Positions 1-12,098 of a stretch of 64,000 nt of DNA are shown here, piece after piece. Under the pieces are notes generated by a model. That model ran no database searches, had not been told where the DNA came from, and saw only the letters and a program-made list of their open reading frames with translations. The DNA comes from Solanum dulcamara (lineage: Eukaryota; Streptophyta; Magnoliopsida; Solanales; Solanaceae): assembly GCF_947179165.1 (NCBI RefSeq), contig NC_077238.1, forward strand, positions 59,973,257 through 60,037,256. Reading direction: 5' to 3'. The translations under genes and the position numbers were made by a program. Within the stretch, counting starts at the first letter, position 1. Each line of letters begins with the position of its first letter.

Positions 1-614
1 ATTTTTGAAATTGCATCTTTATTGAGTTGAGTTATTTTTTAGAGTTGAGTCCCTTGAGTTGAGTTGAGTGTCTTTGAGTAAGTTTTCTTTCATCTATATT
101 ACATACTCGTACATTTCATGTACTAACGTCATTTGGACTGCATCATTTTATGATGTAGACACATATATTAGAGATCCTCGACAGAAGTACCATTGAAGAT
201 CCATTTCTTTCCTGATAGTAGTGAGACCTCCTTGCTTTCAGAGGAATCTTAATTATTTTATTCATTGCTCATGAGTTGTTTCTTTTGAGGTAGTCGTGGA
301 CTTGTCTCGACACCTTCTTGATAGTTGATAGAGGCTTCATAGACATAGACTGAGTAGATTGGAGTTGATGTTCCTTTTGAGTCTATTTTTGCAAATACTA
401 TTATTTATGAGATTGAGTTGACTTTTAAAATTGTTTACTTAAAAACTATTCTTTATTGAGTTGTTGAGCTGTTAGCCCACTTGAGTTTCTTATTTTGTAT
501 ATCTAAGTCTTCCGCTGAGTGATTGAATGAGTGATCAGACCAAGTGATTCGCTTGGGGCCAACAATGGTCTCCGAGTGTCGGCCACACCTAGGGTACCCT
601 CTCGGGGCGTGTCA
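1..614 (+). repeat. 3' part of a Tekay-type gypsy LTR, cut by the window edge
   Basis: This stretch matches, segment by segment, the last 800 or so bases of the complete solo LTR at 13001-16066. Shared blocks include the TTGAGTTGAG runs, the block around CATGTACTAACGTCATTTGG, the block GATAGAGGCTTCATAGAC and the closing CTAGGGTACCC...GGCGTG. It ends in GTGTCA at 614, a normal LTR terminus. No recognisable primer-binding site follows at 615, so this is probably a solo LTR or the right end of a degraded element. The left part lies outside the window. The TTGAGTTGAG motif near 20-75 forms a short low-complexity run. No coding sequence is seen. Confidence 0.75.
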
Positions 615-956
615 TAAAACCCCTCCAATTAGCATTAAAATATGACAATAATTCATGAATTTGAGTCTAATGAATCAGCTAAATACCAACTCATCAATCA
701 GCACAAACCTCACAAATTAAAAGTAAGATTAGCTCAACAACCAGATTGTGTAGAAGGTATATTTCCCTTGTCTAGTGTTTGGTTGGTTTCTCTGTTGTTA
801 GTTTTCAAGGTTTTTTTGAGCTGTTAATTTTGTGAAGTGATCTCAACCTTTAGATTTTTCTTTTTTAATTTAATTTTCACTAATAAATAACTGTAACCAT
901 CCATTATGTCATTATTAAAAATATTTGTGATAAGATATCCGTGTTAAAAATTTGTA
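615..956 (+). other. unclassified stretch with a 61-codon open frame
   Basis: These 340 bases lie between LTR-derived sequences and do not look like either neighbour. An open frame begins at ATG 642 and runs to 827. Its first 37 or so codons are polar and lysine-rich, then the sequence turns T-rich and hydrophobic. The change falls at about 757, just after a GAAG|GTATAT sequence that could be a 5' splice site. An exon fragment followed by intron is therefore possible. I do not recognise the peptide, and chance is the simpler explanation. Confidence 0.25.
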
Positions 957-3900
957 TGTCAAGTCGAGTTTAATTGGGAATCAGCCCCTTCTTGGTTAAT
1001 AATATTCTCTTAAGAGTAAGAAGAATGGATGGGGCACTTCCTAGGATCATTGTAGGGATCCGTTGGTCACTATAGCACGACCGATGTAGCGGACCATGGC
1101 CTGTTGTAGCAGCACTAGGCAGTAGCCCTAGTGTGTTTTAAATATCTTTTCTCCCGGTTCAAATTCTAAAAGAGTTGTTTCCTCTTTAAAATGCCCTAGG
1201 CTATTCCTAAGTGAAAAAACTTAAGAATGGAGAAGAAAGGCTCTCAAGAAACGTGTCTCCAACTTCTTTTTTGCAAACTCTTCATCCATATTGCTAGAAC
1301 GGAATCAAGGATCAAAGATTCATGTGATCTGGAGCAGCAGTTTGGCATCCAGGTAGGTTATGTTTTATGTCACGATCTGGACTAGGGACTAGCCATGACA
1401 AGTAGATTGGGAACCCGGAGGATCCCAACCAAGCCTCTTAGCATATATTGCATTCATAAGGTAAGATAAAATATAATCAAAACAAGCGAAAGAATTATCT
1501 CAAACATGGAAGTCTAGAAATGAAAACAAAATCTCAAGTCATATGTCCAAAAGGACTACATCAACTATTATGTCTAAACATGTCTCTATCATACTAACAT
1601 AGGTAGGGGCGTAGAACAAGCCACTAGCTCCACAAACAAAAAAGAAACGTCTCAAAATAGCAACATAGTCTAAAGGTAGCAAGAAAAGAAATAAACTCTA
1701 TAAGTAGTCCCCGAAGCATGAAGACTTACCAAATCAAGTGAACAAGTCTTTTATCTAGCCACAAGAGTGCGTAGGGTGATCGATGAGACCTACATTATAA
1801 CACAATGTAGGCAAACAAAAGTATGCGTTAATACTTTGAATGTACTAAGTATGTGAGCAATGCAATACATGACATAAAATCTATGACATATGATCAAGGC
1901 TAAAGCACATAATGAGTTAACCATTTATACGTGGTAGTGAATCAAGAGTAAGGCTATTGTCATTTAAAACCATAATAAAATCTTATTAAGAGAACTTATA
2001 CAATACATGGATAGTCATGAGTCATAATGAGGAATTATAAAAGAGCTTGCAAGTCATAAGTACTGTAGGGATCTTAAATTACATTGAGAGTCATAAATCA
2101 TGGGTTAGAGAACATACTTTACTTGTGAGAGAAATATTATCCATAGTAAGAAATACCTTAAACATTGGAGAAAGGGACCTTGTACATTTGTGAGAGCAAC
2201 GGTTAACCGACATAAACCATGTGAGCTATAACATGGAGTCCCGATGTTATCCCTACAACGGAAGAAAGGGGAAGACTAAATGCCAAGGTAGACTCCGTCA
2301 TGCGTAAGTGGATCCACTAAGCTATATTGGAGGATCGAGCCTCAACTGCGGGTGACCCTCAAAGGAATCGAGCCTCTCATACAGGTGATTCTTTATCCTA
2401 CAGTGACACATAGTTATTGGATAATGGGATCTTACTACAGGTTTCTTGCCTCAATTATAGGAGAGAATGCCTATCCCAAGGTCCACTCGGTGCTAGGTAA
2501 ACTCTCAATAGAATAGACAAACCATAAGATATAAAGTCAACATCATGTGAAAGGGGCCATATCTACTACTCTCCACTCTTTATAAGAACATAATCATAGA
2601 ATAACTCCTTAACTTTATCTCATGTAATGTGAGCATAGACTTTCATCATTACATATCTTTATTCGTAAAACATCTTTAGGGCCTTAACTCACCCTTTTAT
2701 TAACTTGCTTGAACATTATAGAATCATCATTCATAAAACTTCTTTGCAAAAAGCACCTTTAAACTCATTCCTAGACCTTATCAAACATTAATAAAGCTTT
2801 CGTTGAATATAACTTGGAACTCAAGATCCTACCTTATACTTGTAACTTAGGTGAAGCATGAATACATGATCAGTTTGACTTGACATCATGGAATTTGATG
2901 GAAAACATGAATGACCATATACTTTATATCAACCCAACCTATTTCATGAAGATGACATGAATTTGAAGCAACATTGAACGCACTCATAATTTATATCATA
3001 AACCTAAACATCAATGTAAGAAATTTATGAAAACTCATTGAAATCATCATTTATAATCTTCACCAAACTTTCATAAGACTCAAACATCATTTATAAAAGC
3101 CTTCATTGAAAAACCCTTTGAAACTAATCATAATTCATGAAAATCACCATTGAAAATAACATTATTCATGGGCATTGATAATCCAACTTGAAATCATGTA
3201 ATAAATTTAGAATCATACTTATAATGATCATTGGTAATAATTAAAAATAAAATTGAAATAACCCAATGCAATTCATCAAAACTAGTGCTAGAAATCAATG
3301 AAATCTAAGGAGAGTTTTGAGGAAAATCTTGGGACTCCATGGGTGAAAGGAACCCATGGATCAATATCCACATACCTCTATGAATTTTAGCTTTGAACTT
3401 AAGGGTGACTTGATCTTGAATAAACCCTAGAAAATTTCTTTATGATGAAGAAGACCTTTGAGAGGGGTCTTGGGAGAGCAGACTTGTGATTTTTGAAAGT
3501 TAATAAGAGAATGGGAGCTAAGTAGTACTTAGTGTAGTCAATAGTTTAGAACCTAATCCCAAAATAGTCCACATACATTAAGGAACTTATAGGAAAAATA
3601 CCAAACAACCCCTTATAAAACCTGATCGAAAGACCCTACGAATCACTCTTTACGAATTGTCAAAAGCTTTACGGGTTGTAGACCCAATTCATCCTGGCAA
3701 TCCCTGAAAAATGCTAAAAAAATGAGCCTTTTATCTTATTTTATGACTCATCTTTACGAGTCATAAATATTTCTACGATTTGTAAGTTTTTCCTATGAGT
3801 CATAGCTCAAGATCCTAAATTTTCTGATTTGGCAGTCTATGGTAAAATGATAATAACTTTTTACTCAGAACTTTAAATTAGGCAAAATTTATGGATTTGA

Positions 3901-5349
3901 AAAGAAGACTCAAATAAATTTAATTTTATAGGTCATGGACCACCTAATTTTTTATATTCTAGGATATATGATCGTTTAAAATTGACCTAAGTAAAATCTT
4001 TCATGAAAACTCAATTGGTAAGGAAACTTTCAACTCGACTTTGTGCTAGAGGATTTTTGTGACCTTAAAACATCTCCAAATCTATTCCCATACTGAAGAA
4101 TTTACCTTAAAATCTATGCACAATTAAGAATCACCAATACGACCTTACGGATGGCCCTCTACAGATCGTCATTTCCTCCACGGGTCATAGACCCAAATCG
4201 TAAATCAAGGTGCATGAAACATTAGCTATTGGAAAGCACCTTTGGCTTTTATGAATCACCCTTATGAGTCGTATCATTTACTATGAGTTGTAAAAATGAC
4301 TCATCAATTTTCCCCTTCACTTAGTCAAAACTGAACTCAGGACCTTATCCTATGATTCCATCTACGACTCGTCAAACTTTCTACGACTCATCCTATTGAG
4401 TCGTTTCAAAAGTACTGAGGCTTTTTATTTTTAAAAAAATAGACATTGACCCTACGACTCATTTCTACGAGTCATCAACTCTCTTACAGGTCATAAATTG
4501 ACTCATAGACCTTCCTTACACTTAACCAAATTTTCAATCCTCAGTGCCAATCCTACGACTCTATCCTACGATCCTTAGAATCCTATGATCCGTAGAATCC
4601 TCTACGAATCGTAGGTCGACTCGTGGGAACTGGCGCAGTCTAAATTTTTCCCAAATCTCCCTCGTTTTGACTTTTTAACTTTCGGAGTCTTACAATTTTT
4701 ATGAGTAGTAGAGTTTAGATTTGAAGGGGGAATCATGATTAGGCCCACAATCACGATTTTTGGATGGATAAAACATGGCACTTAAGTAAAAGAGATCTAA
4801 TTTTGTGTTAATATGTTATTTTATGAATTCCTTGATGGGTCTTTCGTGTTGGTATGACTTACTTGATGAATAATAAGATGAATATGTGCATATGGATAAT
4901 GATAGAAGAATTTTATGAACTTGTAACCGAAGGAATCAACTTAGTTACCCTAACGAAGGTGAACTTGCTACTGCGTTATCTTGAAAGTATGATATTCCTG
5001 CCTCGTTATTGTTATGCTAAATGATCATTATAAGGGCAAGGGTTTTCTTATTGTTAATTAGGGTTACTTGATTTTGATTCATGTATGCTCTTTAGTTGAA
5101 TAATTGTTGATTGGTCTTCAGGCATGCTTGTAATTGAAGAAGAGGTTGTTGTTGGTTAAGAATGCATGTTATTGATTGATGAATTTATTAAATTACTAGT
5201 ATTTCTAGTATACTTATAATTTTGGTACATTGAATTATATGTGCGAGAGGGGTAAGAGTAATTAAAATTTTCCGTTGATGAGTGGCTCGTGTTCGAGGCG
5301 AGTTTTTGGATGAGCGATTACATATATTCAGAAGGTTGGGTACCACACA
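957..5349 (+). repeat. LTR-like fragment, + orientation, split by a nested LTR
   Basis: The two parts, 957-1367 and 4695-5349, read as one old LTR-like sequence interrupted by the solo LTR at 1368-4694. The left part starts TGTCAAGTCGAG. The right part shares blocks with the reverse complement of about 9560-9885: GATTGGTCTTCAGGCAT, then AGTGGCTCG, GCGAGTTT, CGATT and GGTACCACA in the same order. It is therefore a relative, in inverted orientation, of the repeat at 5350-10599. It stops at 5349, exactly where that repeat's terminus begins. No coding sequence is seen. Confidence 0.5.
1368..4694 (-). repeat. solo LTR of a Ty3/gypsy (Tekay-like) element, minus orientation
   Basis: On the minus strand it opens at 4694 with TGTAAGACTCCGAAAG and closes at 1368 with GATCGTGACA. 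The opening is nearly the same as the 3' LTR start of the minus element at 43356 (TGTAAGACCCCGAAAG), and its end region matches that element's 5' LTR at 48312-48830. It is about 3.33 kb with no internal region, so it is a solo LTR. The flanks are A/T-rich (TTTTA on the left, ATTTT on the right) and give no clean 5-bp duplication. The part from about 3600 to 4620 carries many short palindromic modules of the type TACGACTCGT/ACGAGTCGTA. Confidence 0.75.
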
Positions 5350-5589
5350 TGTCATGATCCAAACTATCAGATCGTGCGGACACTTAGTCAAATCTAATTC
5401 GATAGGCGAACCCTTACAATTCATTCTCATTAGATAGAGAACTTTTAAAGAAAATACATTCGAGTTAAACAAGGTAAGATTAAGTGTATGAAAATTCATT
5501 TCTATTTACAAAAAGTCTTTGACACTCCCCAAGGATCTAGTCTAGACATGTATAAGAGCTTCTAAAATAGAATATAGACAAAAAATAAA

Positions 5590-7935
5590 TGTAACATCCG
5601 AGGTGTTTATGGCTATTCTTCGTTCCCTATCGAAGGGTTATGAACCTTATTTTGAGTGTTATAATTCGAAAGCATTCAATATAAATTAAATTTTGATAAA
5701 AAAAATATATTTTTAGTCTCTTCCGAAAGTGCCTTAAATATTTATGAAAATAATTCTTTAGTTACGATATATTTGTCTATATTATTTTATAAGAGTTTAT
5801 AGTTTATTAATGTTACGGATATAGTGAGACTAGTTATGTTGAAAAATTATTATTATATAAGGTAGGCTTTATTTGAAATATTTTTTTAATTAATTGTGAT
5901 ACATTCAAAAGTTATATATATTTTACTACAAACTTATGCAATACCCGAATATATATGTAACAGGATAAAAATTGAAAGATGGTGGTGCCACCTCCACTTC
6001 CATGTGGAAGTGGAGAGAGTTTAAAAAAATATTTTTCTGTAGTTGTGGTATAATTCATGTTAAGTTAGCATATTCACATTTATTGCTAATTAATGTGATA
6101 TATATTATGTTTGACAAACTAACTCGCTCATTTTGTTAGAGTTGCTGCACTGTTTATACATATATGAACATGACTTCAAATGGTCATTTTTAACAATTCT
6201 GCTTCAACATAGTTAGCTTCTATACGGGGCATATCTATATACATATGTTCTACATTAAATAAGAAAATCGTGGAGAGGTTTTCTTTGATGAATTATTTCA
6301 CTTTCAAAGTAAAATCAATTATCTACATCAAGTTATTCAAGCTCAGATTTAAAGTATGTGAAAGTTATCCTTTTCTTTTTTGGCATGATTCTATAAGATT
6401 TATAATTTTTGGGTCTAACGTGATATTAAAAAGTTTATTATTAGATGTTTATAAATTGTTATTCTTGTTAAAAACTCATATTTGGTGGTGTTGATTTCAT
6501 TTAAGTTGAAAGTAAGAGGTGGTGTACATATAGTTGTAATTATTGGATTGTGGTCATTGTCGGGTTAATCATGATATTATAGTAGTGCTAAGGTTTATGG
6601 TTAGTTATATAGCTGGGGGTCACTCATGGATATATTGGTTGGTTGGTGGCATGTCTTAGGTTGTAGAGCTTGAGTAGTGGCCTTATATTTATTGTTGTGG
6701 ACTGTTTTGTTATGTTTGTATTGTATTGTATTGCATGCTGCATATTGTATTATGTTTTATTATATTTTGTTATTGTGATTGCCTAGAGTGCTTGCGAGAA
6801 CCTATAAGGCGTGAGACCTTTCCGCATGGTTGAGATCGTGGCTTTGCGAGGTCTTGTAAGACATGAGTATCTTTGCACTATTTTATGACATTATTATGAT
6901 CTGTAAGGCGTGAGTATTTCTGGATGGTCATACTTGTGTATTTCTCTCCAGTAAGGCATGAGTTTATTCCATAGGTTTGATCCTATGTATTTTGTATCCT
7001 GTGTTATGATTGTTAGATAGGGTTGATTGACTTTTGTTGTTCATCATGTATTGCATTCCTGTGTTATGATGGATCTAGTTAGCGGTATCTTGAGTTTTTG
7101 AGGTGATGTGTTTGCCAGGTTATAGTTGTTGAGGATCTTGGAGAAGGGCATGTAAGATAGTGTTAGCCTGACATTGTGTATATGCAGAATGTGGCTGAGA
7201 TTTTGGTATTGTCTTTATTTTGACTTTTTTCATATTGTGATTTCAGTTTTGCTTACATTATTTCTGTTATTCTGTTACCTTACCTATTCAGTACATAATT
7301 TCATACTAATGTCATCATTACCTGTGGGACGCTGCATTGATGCCAGCAGGTTAGGTAGACAAGGAACTTCATGCATGTGGTCGTGTTCAACTGAATGTGG
7401 TTGAGATGTTGGTATTGTCTTTATTTTGACTTTTTCATATTGTGATTTCAATTTTGTTTACGTTATTTCTATTATTCTGTTGCCTTACCTATTCAGTACA
7501 TAATTTCATACTAATGTCATCATTACCTGTGGGACGCTGCATTGATGCCTGCAGGTTAGGTAGACAAGGAACTTCATGCATGTGGTCGTGTTCAACTGAA
7601 GATGTGTATTCTTTGTTCATTTTGGAGTTGTTGAGCTTAGAGTCTTCTTTAGCTTTATATGGTAATGGATATATTGGGGCCCTATCCAGACTCGTGATTA
7701 GTAGGTTTTCATCTTGGAGGTTTGTAGACATTTATTGTGGGTCTGGTAGTAAGTTGCGGTCTAGTTGGCCTTGTATTATGCTGATGTTATATTCGAGTTT
7801 GGTTTTATTGCGTTTCTTTATGTTTGACTTGGTCTTAATGGACCGTACTTGTTATTTGAGTTGGTTTTAGTCGGTTCACTCGATCAAGTGCGGCATCGAG
7901 TGCCGATCACACCTCTTTATATTTGGTGTGTGATA
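5590..7935 (+). repeat. solo LTR, + orientation, with near-perfect target duplication
   Basis: It opens TGTAACATCCGAGG at 5590 and closes GTGTGATA at 7931-7935, close to the usual TG...CA with one change at the end. The 5 bases before it (ATAAA, 5585-5589) and after it (GTAAA, 7936-7940) differ at one position, as expected for an aged gypsy target-site duplication. Length is 2,346 bp with no internal coding region. The start resembles the TGTAACACCC family seen at 13001, 31828 and 42772. It contains a direct tandem duplication at 7187-7600. Confidence 0.7.
7187..7600 (+). repeat. tandem duplication, 2 copies of about 206 bp
   Basis: Copy 1 (7187-7392) and copy 2 (7393-7600) follow each other directly. 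Both run from GAATGTGG(C/T)TGAGAT to GTGGTCGTGTTCAACTGA. They differ at a small number of positions, such as GCCAGCAGG against GCCTGCAGG. The open frames in this part of the LTR are by-products of the duplication and are not taken as genes. Confidence 0.9.
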
Positions 7936-8724
7936 GTAAAATAAAATTAAATAAAATGACACACAAATTCCACTCGAGGATAGAGAAGGTAGAAATTGAT
8001 GACGAATGACCGTCATTTCCACGCTTTAAACAATATGAAATAGACATTCACCAACAAAAAATGTAGCAAGCATAGAATTAGTACGCCACATATGCTAGTA
8101 AATATCAAAGATCAACCTGGATTAGATCCATGTAAAATATCACAAAATCAACAACATAAATATATAACATTTAACAATTCCTCATTATCCATTTCCCGCT
8201 AACCTTAACCGTTCAAATCAATTTTTTAGAAATTTAATTATTTCCCAACAATGCAGACCACCACCAACTACGCTAAGGTAAAAAACACATAAAGTTATAT
8301 AGTCCCTCTCCACTCTGATCTGCAGTTTAATTATTAGACTTTATCATCATAATTTCTTCCTATTCATTTTTAGACATCCCACACTGGCCCAAAATACAAC
8401 CCAACATGACATCACCCATAATCATTTACCACCACAGAAATTAAACGTACACAGAACTCAATTCAATTTTAATCGAATTATTATATGGACAACTTTTCAA
8501 CATACTAGATGTGCAGCTTCATGAATCACTAACCTCGTTTCCCATCTGTTGATTGTCTCACCATAATCGTACCCAACAAATACCAATAGTGTATGCCCAT
8601 AGAATCATACAAATAATTTCAACCACTTCCTAATGAAACAATAATCACACATTTAATAACCCTTAACCTTGTCATGCCTGAAAATGATTAGCATGTATAT
8701 GTATATTTAAACCTACCCCATCTA

Positions 8725-9208
8725 TAGGGATGGCAATGGGGTGGGGCGGGGCGGGTACAGAGCGGGTTTAGAGCTAGATGGGGCGGGGCGGGTTTAAGGT
8801 ATCTAATAGGAATTCGAAGAAAATGAAATTTTTGTAATTTAGTAAAAATCAAATATATAAATTTTTTATATTAAACTTTGACTTTAATTTTAACTTCTTC
8901 TTTTTTTTTTAAAAAAATTTAAACTAGACAAATGTTAATTAGAGTTAATTAGCGATTAAGAAATAATTGTTGAGATGTTAATTAGCGAAAAATGAATTTT
9001 TTTTTTCTGAATTTCATTTTTCATATTAAACTCAATTAAAAAAACATAAAATTTTATGTGGGGCAGGTTTATGAGGGGCGGGTCTATATGAGGCGGGGCG
9101 GGATGAGTTGAAAATGAAAAAAAATTGTTATGCGGGGCGGGGCGTGGAGGTTTAAAAAATTTGCGGGTTGAGCTCAACCTGCCCCGCCCCACCCCATTGC
9201 CATCCTTA
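8725..9208 (+). mobile_element. hAT-type MITE, 484 bp, with perfect 8-bp target duplication
   Basis: The ends are inverted repeats: TAGGGATGGCAATGGGG on the left and, read from the right end, TAAGGATGGCAATGGGG. The repeat extends into the G/C-rich GGGGCGGGGC tract. The element is flanked on both sides by CCCATCTA (8717-8724 and 9209-9216), an exact 8-bp duplication as made by hAT-superfamily transposases. The interior is AT-rich with further GGGGCGGG blocks and has no transposase, so it is non-autonomous. The match to the widespread plant GGGATGGCAATGGGG MITE group is from memory. Strand is arbitrary. Confidence 0.92.
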
Positions 9209-9902
9209 CCCATCTAATATATGTCAAGTACAAATCATAATTAAGAAATCATTAACACCACCATAATTATTAGCAATATATATTATATATGTATATGAAT
9301 TTTGCTAACACGTCCTACTCATCTAGCACCGAACGACAATCACCCAACAATAAATAATCATCAACACACCTGTCAAATACAACAAGTCTGATAGAATCAT
9401 GAAAATCATATCCATCCTAACTTTTCAACCTTACAATCTCTGCATCGTACTGTCATCTTTAACAACTCCCTCAACAAATTTCAAGTTTGTCTCCCATCTA
9501 GACAAACATGATAAAGGGTCTTTATTCTTGCCCATCCGGTCATGGTCCGTAGAGGAACCTAGGTGTTCATGTATCGTACCAATGTGGTACCCCGATCCAA
9601 CCACATACACAATCGTTTGTCTGTAAACTCACATTGGACTCGAGCCACTTATTATCAGAAGAGTAAATGTATTCTTATTGCATCTGCATATCTCAATATG
9701 CTCATATCCCCAGTTATCTCTGAGGACAACATATTAAGAACAAAATAATCACAAGTTCACAATTACAACATTAGTAAAATAGACAATTTAACAGTTCACA
9801 TGCTTATTCATGCAAGCATTCGTTCAATCCAACCATAACAACACATATGTTATGCCTGAAGACCAATCAATATGTTATACAACTGATATCACATATCAGA
9901 AT

Positions 9903-10545
9903 TAGAGGTGTTCATGGTTTGAGTAAAAATTGAATCAAACCAAATAAATTAAATAAACAAATTTATTTGGGTTTGGTTTGGTTTTACATTTCTAAAAATC
10001 AATAATATTTGGTATGGTTTTGATTTTGTTCAAAACAACCAAAGAAATAACCGAACCAAATTGATAATATATATAATATTATTTTTTATGAATAATTTTA
10101 AATATCTTGTATATATTTTCATCAAAATTTATGAAAGCAAAAAAGTCCAAGAGGAGCGCATTTATCTTGTTGGATTCATGTATATGGATGCATGTGATAA
10201 TTCTTAGTGGGATTGAAAATGTCATTGCCTTTTCTTGTCTTGGCCAAAAGTGGTAAATTTTGGAGCTTTATTTACAATAAATTCAATGATTAGAAGTTTT
10301 TATGTTGGTTGTTTTAATTATTTTTCTTTTTGAATGAATTGTTCTCACTTTTTTCCTTTTCGAGTAAATTTAGTGTATGATTAATAACCGGATAACCAAA
10401 CTAAACAAACCATAACTGATAACCAAATCGATAAATGTATATTCTATTTAGTTCGGTTTGGTTTTAATAATTTAAAAATTTACTAAATTGGTTTTGTTTT
10501 GCTTTTGACCAATAACTGATCTCAACTGATCTGTGAACACCCCTA
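9903..10545 (+). mobile_element. hAT-like MITE, 643 bp, older
   Basis: The termini are inverted repeats, TAGAGGTGTTCA at the left and TAGGGGTGTTCA read from the right, matching at 11 of 12 positions. Subterminal blocks rich in GGTTTGGTTTT and its complement AACCAAA lie inside both ends, typical of the TAGGGGTGTTCA hAT MITEs common in plants. The expected 8-bp target duplication is not visible (ATCAGAAT against GTAGAAAC), so the flanks have decayed or the borders are slightly off. No transposase is encoded. Strand is arbitrary. Confidence 0.75.
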
Positions 10546-10599
10546 GTAGAAACTAAGCAAAGTCTAACTCCAAACAAATCCTTAATTATCACAGTTATT

Positions 10600-12080
10600 G
10601 ATGTGTTGTGTATTTACGATACTTTCGACACTCAAATGGTGAAATAGTGTGGGTTTCAAGCATGTTTTTGTTAATATGATATGCGTTTTGTTCATTTTTT
10701 AGGAAAATTAAGTTGCACACAAGTTTTTGGGTATGTTGCCGAGTTTTTTGAGAAATCACTGCAGATTGATGTTCACGAAAGCCACTTTGGGCCGTGAAGC
10801 CTTATACAATCCGTGGAAGCTGGCCATTGTTCTGATGTACTACAGGAAGGAAGTTGAGGAAATTGTACCCAGTGAAACTCCACGAGACCTTTTACAGGTT
10901 GTGGAGTCCACCACGAATCGTCGAAAAATTGCGACAACAATGCGTGAAGGACTAAGTAAAGGACCACGACACCCACCACAGGGGGTGGAAGGCAGTATGG
11001 AATATGAACCTTGCCAGTGAAGGAGCAGAGGACCACACAGTTGTAGAGCCAAAGTGAAACACCACAGAGAAGCACCACAAGGCGTGAACAGGAGTACAGT
11101 CTGTGAAGAGTCATCATGAACATGTGCCGACTTAGTTTTCCTAATTGGTTTAGTATTGAATTTTGTATTTCTATAAATACGCAAACTCATTTTATTTTAA
11201 GGGTTACACAATTTTACTATTTTTGAAAGCTTGAACGAACGTGAGGAGTATATATTCGAACAACCTTTTGAGAATCAAAATGGTAATGCAATATTTTGGT
11301 TTCTTGATTCGTTCTTTGTTTTTGTGATTCAAAGTATACTTTTGCATAAACGTAAGTATTGTTTTATGATTTCTACATTGATTCTTGACGTATTACTTAG
11401 GAATATGAGTATCTAAACCCCCTAACTAAGGTTGTGAGAACCATGACAGAATAACGAAGTAGGCAAACATATAGGTGATTTTGGTTCATTGTTTTACATG
11501 ACTTTTAGTTTTCTTCATCTTATTTTCCTTTTAACGAGTGCACGTATTAAAACTCACCTATATTCATTACTTGATCAGGAGAGGGGTAGTGATTAGGAAA
11601 AGAAAACTACAACAAAGATTCTAGTGAAATTCATCTAATAGCAAGGGTCAGTTAGATACACATTTGGAGACCGAAAGGTGAATAATGAAATTCATCTAAT
11701 AGGGTCGGAGGGTGTTTAGATGTACATAACTTACTAAATTTTGCTTGGGATGCTTTAAAATGATATCACCAATACAAGACGACTATTGATTTACATGTCA
11801 TGGGGAACACAGTCCTAGATACCTTCTCATATTAGTTAAAACCTTAAGTCAACTTTACTCAGTTACTACGAACATTGATAATTGTTACTTATTAAACAAC
11901 TAAAACCCTAATTTACTTTATGCATTTTACTTTCGGGAAGTAGTGGCTACAACTGAATTTAAGTGCTAGTGACTTATTTCCTCTGTATTCCCTATGGGTT
12001 AGATCCCAACCATGTTGGTTTCTATATTTGACAACGACCGCTTTATACTTCTTAATTAGAGTGTAAGTTTGGGCTTATCA
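10600..12080 (+). repeat. 5' LTR of the Athila/Tat-like element
   Basis: The LTR starts at about 10600 (TGTGTTGTGTATTTACG; the exact base is uncertain) and ends GGGCTTATCA at 12080, directly before a degenerate primer-binding site. Its middle (10780-11100) carries several short palindrome-like blocks such as CCACGAATCG and GGACCACGAC. A TATA box lies at 11172. The segment 11230-11416 is open by chance. The partner 3' LTR was not found, so age cannot be estimated from LTR divergence. Confidence 0.6.
11172..11179 (+). promoter_or_regulatory. TATA box of the Athila-like LTR
   Basis: TATAAATA sits in the context TTTCTATAAATACGCAAAC, about 900 bases before the LTR end. This is a good plant TATA box and is probably the retrotransposon promoter at the U3/R boundary. 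No start site can be confirmed from sequence alone. Confidence 0.5.
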
Positions 12081-12085
12081 AATTT

Positions 12086-12098
12086 TGACTCCATTTCC
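12086..12098 (+). promoter_or_regulatory. degenerate primer-binding site
   Basis: TGACTCCATTTCC directly follows the LTR end (CTTATCA, then AATTT). It matches the Athila-type consensus TGGCGCCGTTGCC, recalled from memory, at 9 of 13 bases. The mismatches are all at G positions. The site is probably dead. Confidence 0.4.

Larger units (their letters stand above)
5350..10599 (-). repeat. old LTR-like sequence, minus orientation, broken by three insertions
   Basis: The left end at 5350 opens TGTCATGATCC, a form I know as the terminal sequence of minus-oriented gypsy LTRs in Solanaceae. The body resumes at 7936 after the solo LTR at 5590-7935. It continues through the MITEs at 8725-9208 and 9903-10545 to about 10599, where the Athila-like LTR begins. 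The reverse complement of 9560-9885 matches 5110-5345. The segments 7936-8724 and 9217-9902 are AT-rich and non-coding. The right border is approximate and the family is not recognised. Confidence 0.45.

Noticed and set aside
1363..4703. TTTTATG on both sides of the solo LTR as a 7-bp target duplication
   Set aside because: Using it would require the LTR ends to be displaced from TG...CA, and gypsy integrases make 5-bp duplications. The match is probably chance in A/T-rich flanks.
7174..7870. Two similar open frames that look like a gene pair
   Set aside because: They are the two copies of a tandem duplication inside a solo LTR and have no domain or start context.
8956..9213. Proline-rich 85-codon frame on the minus strand
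   Set aside because: It lies inside the hAT MITE, and the prolines come from the G/C-rich terminal tracts.
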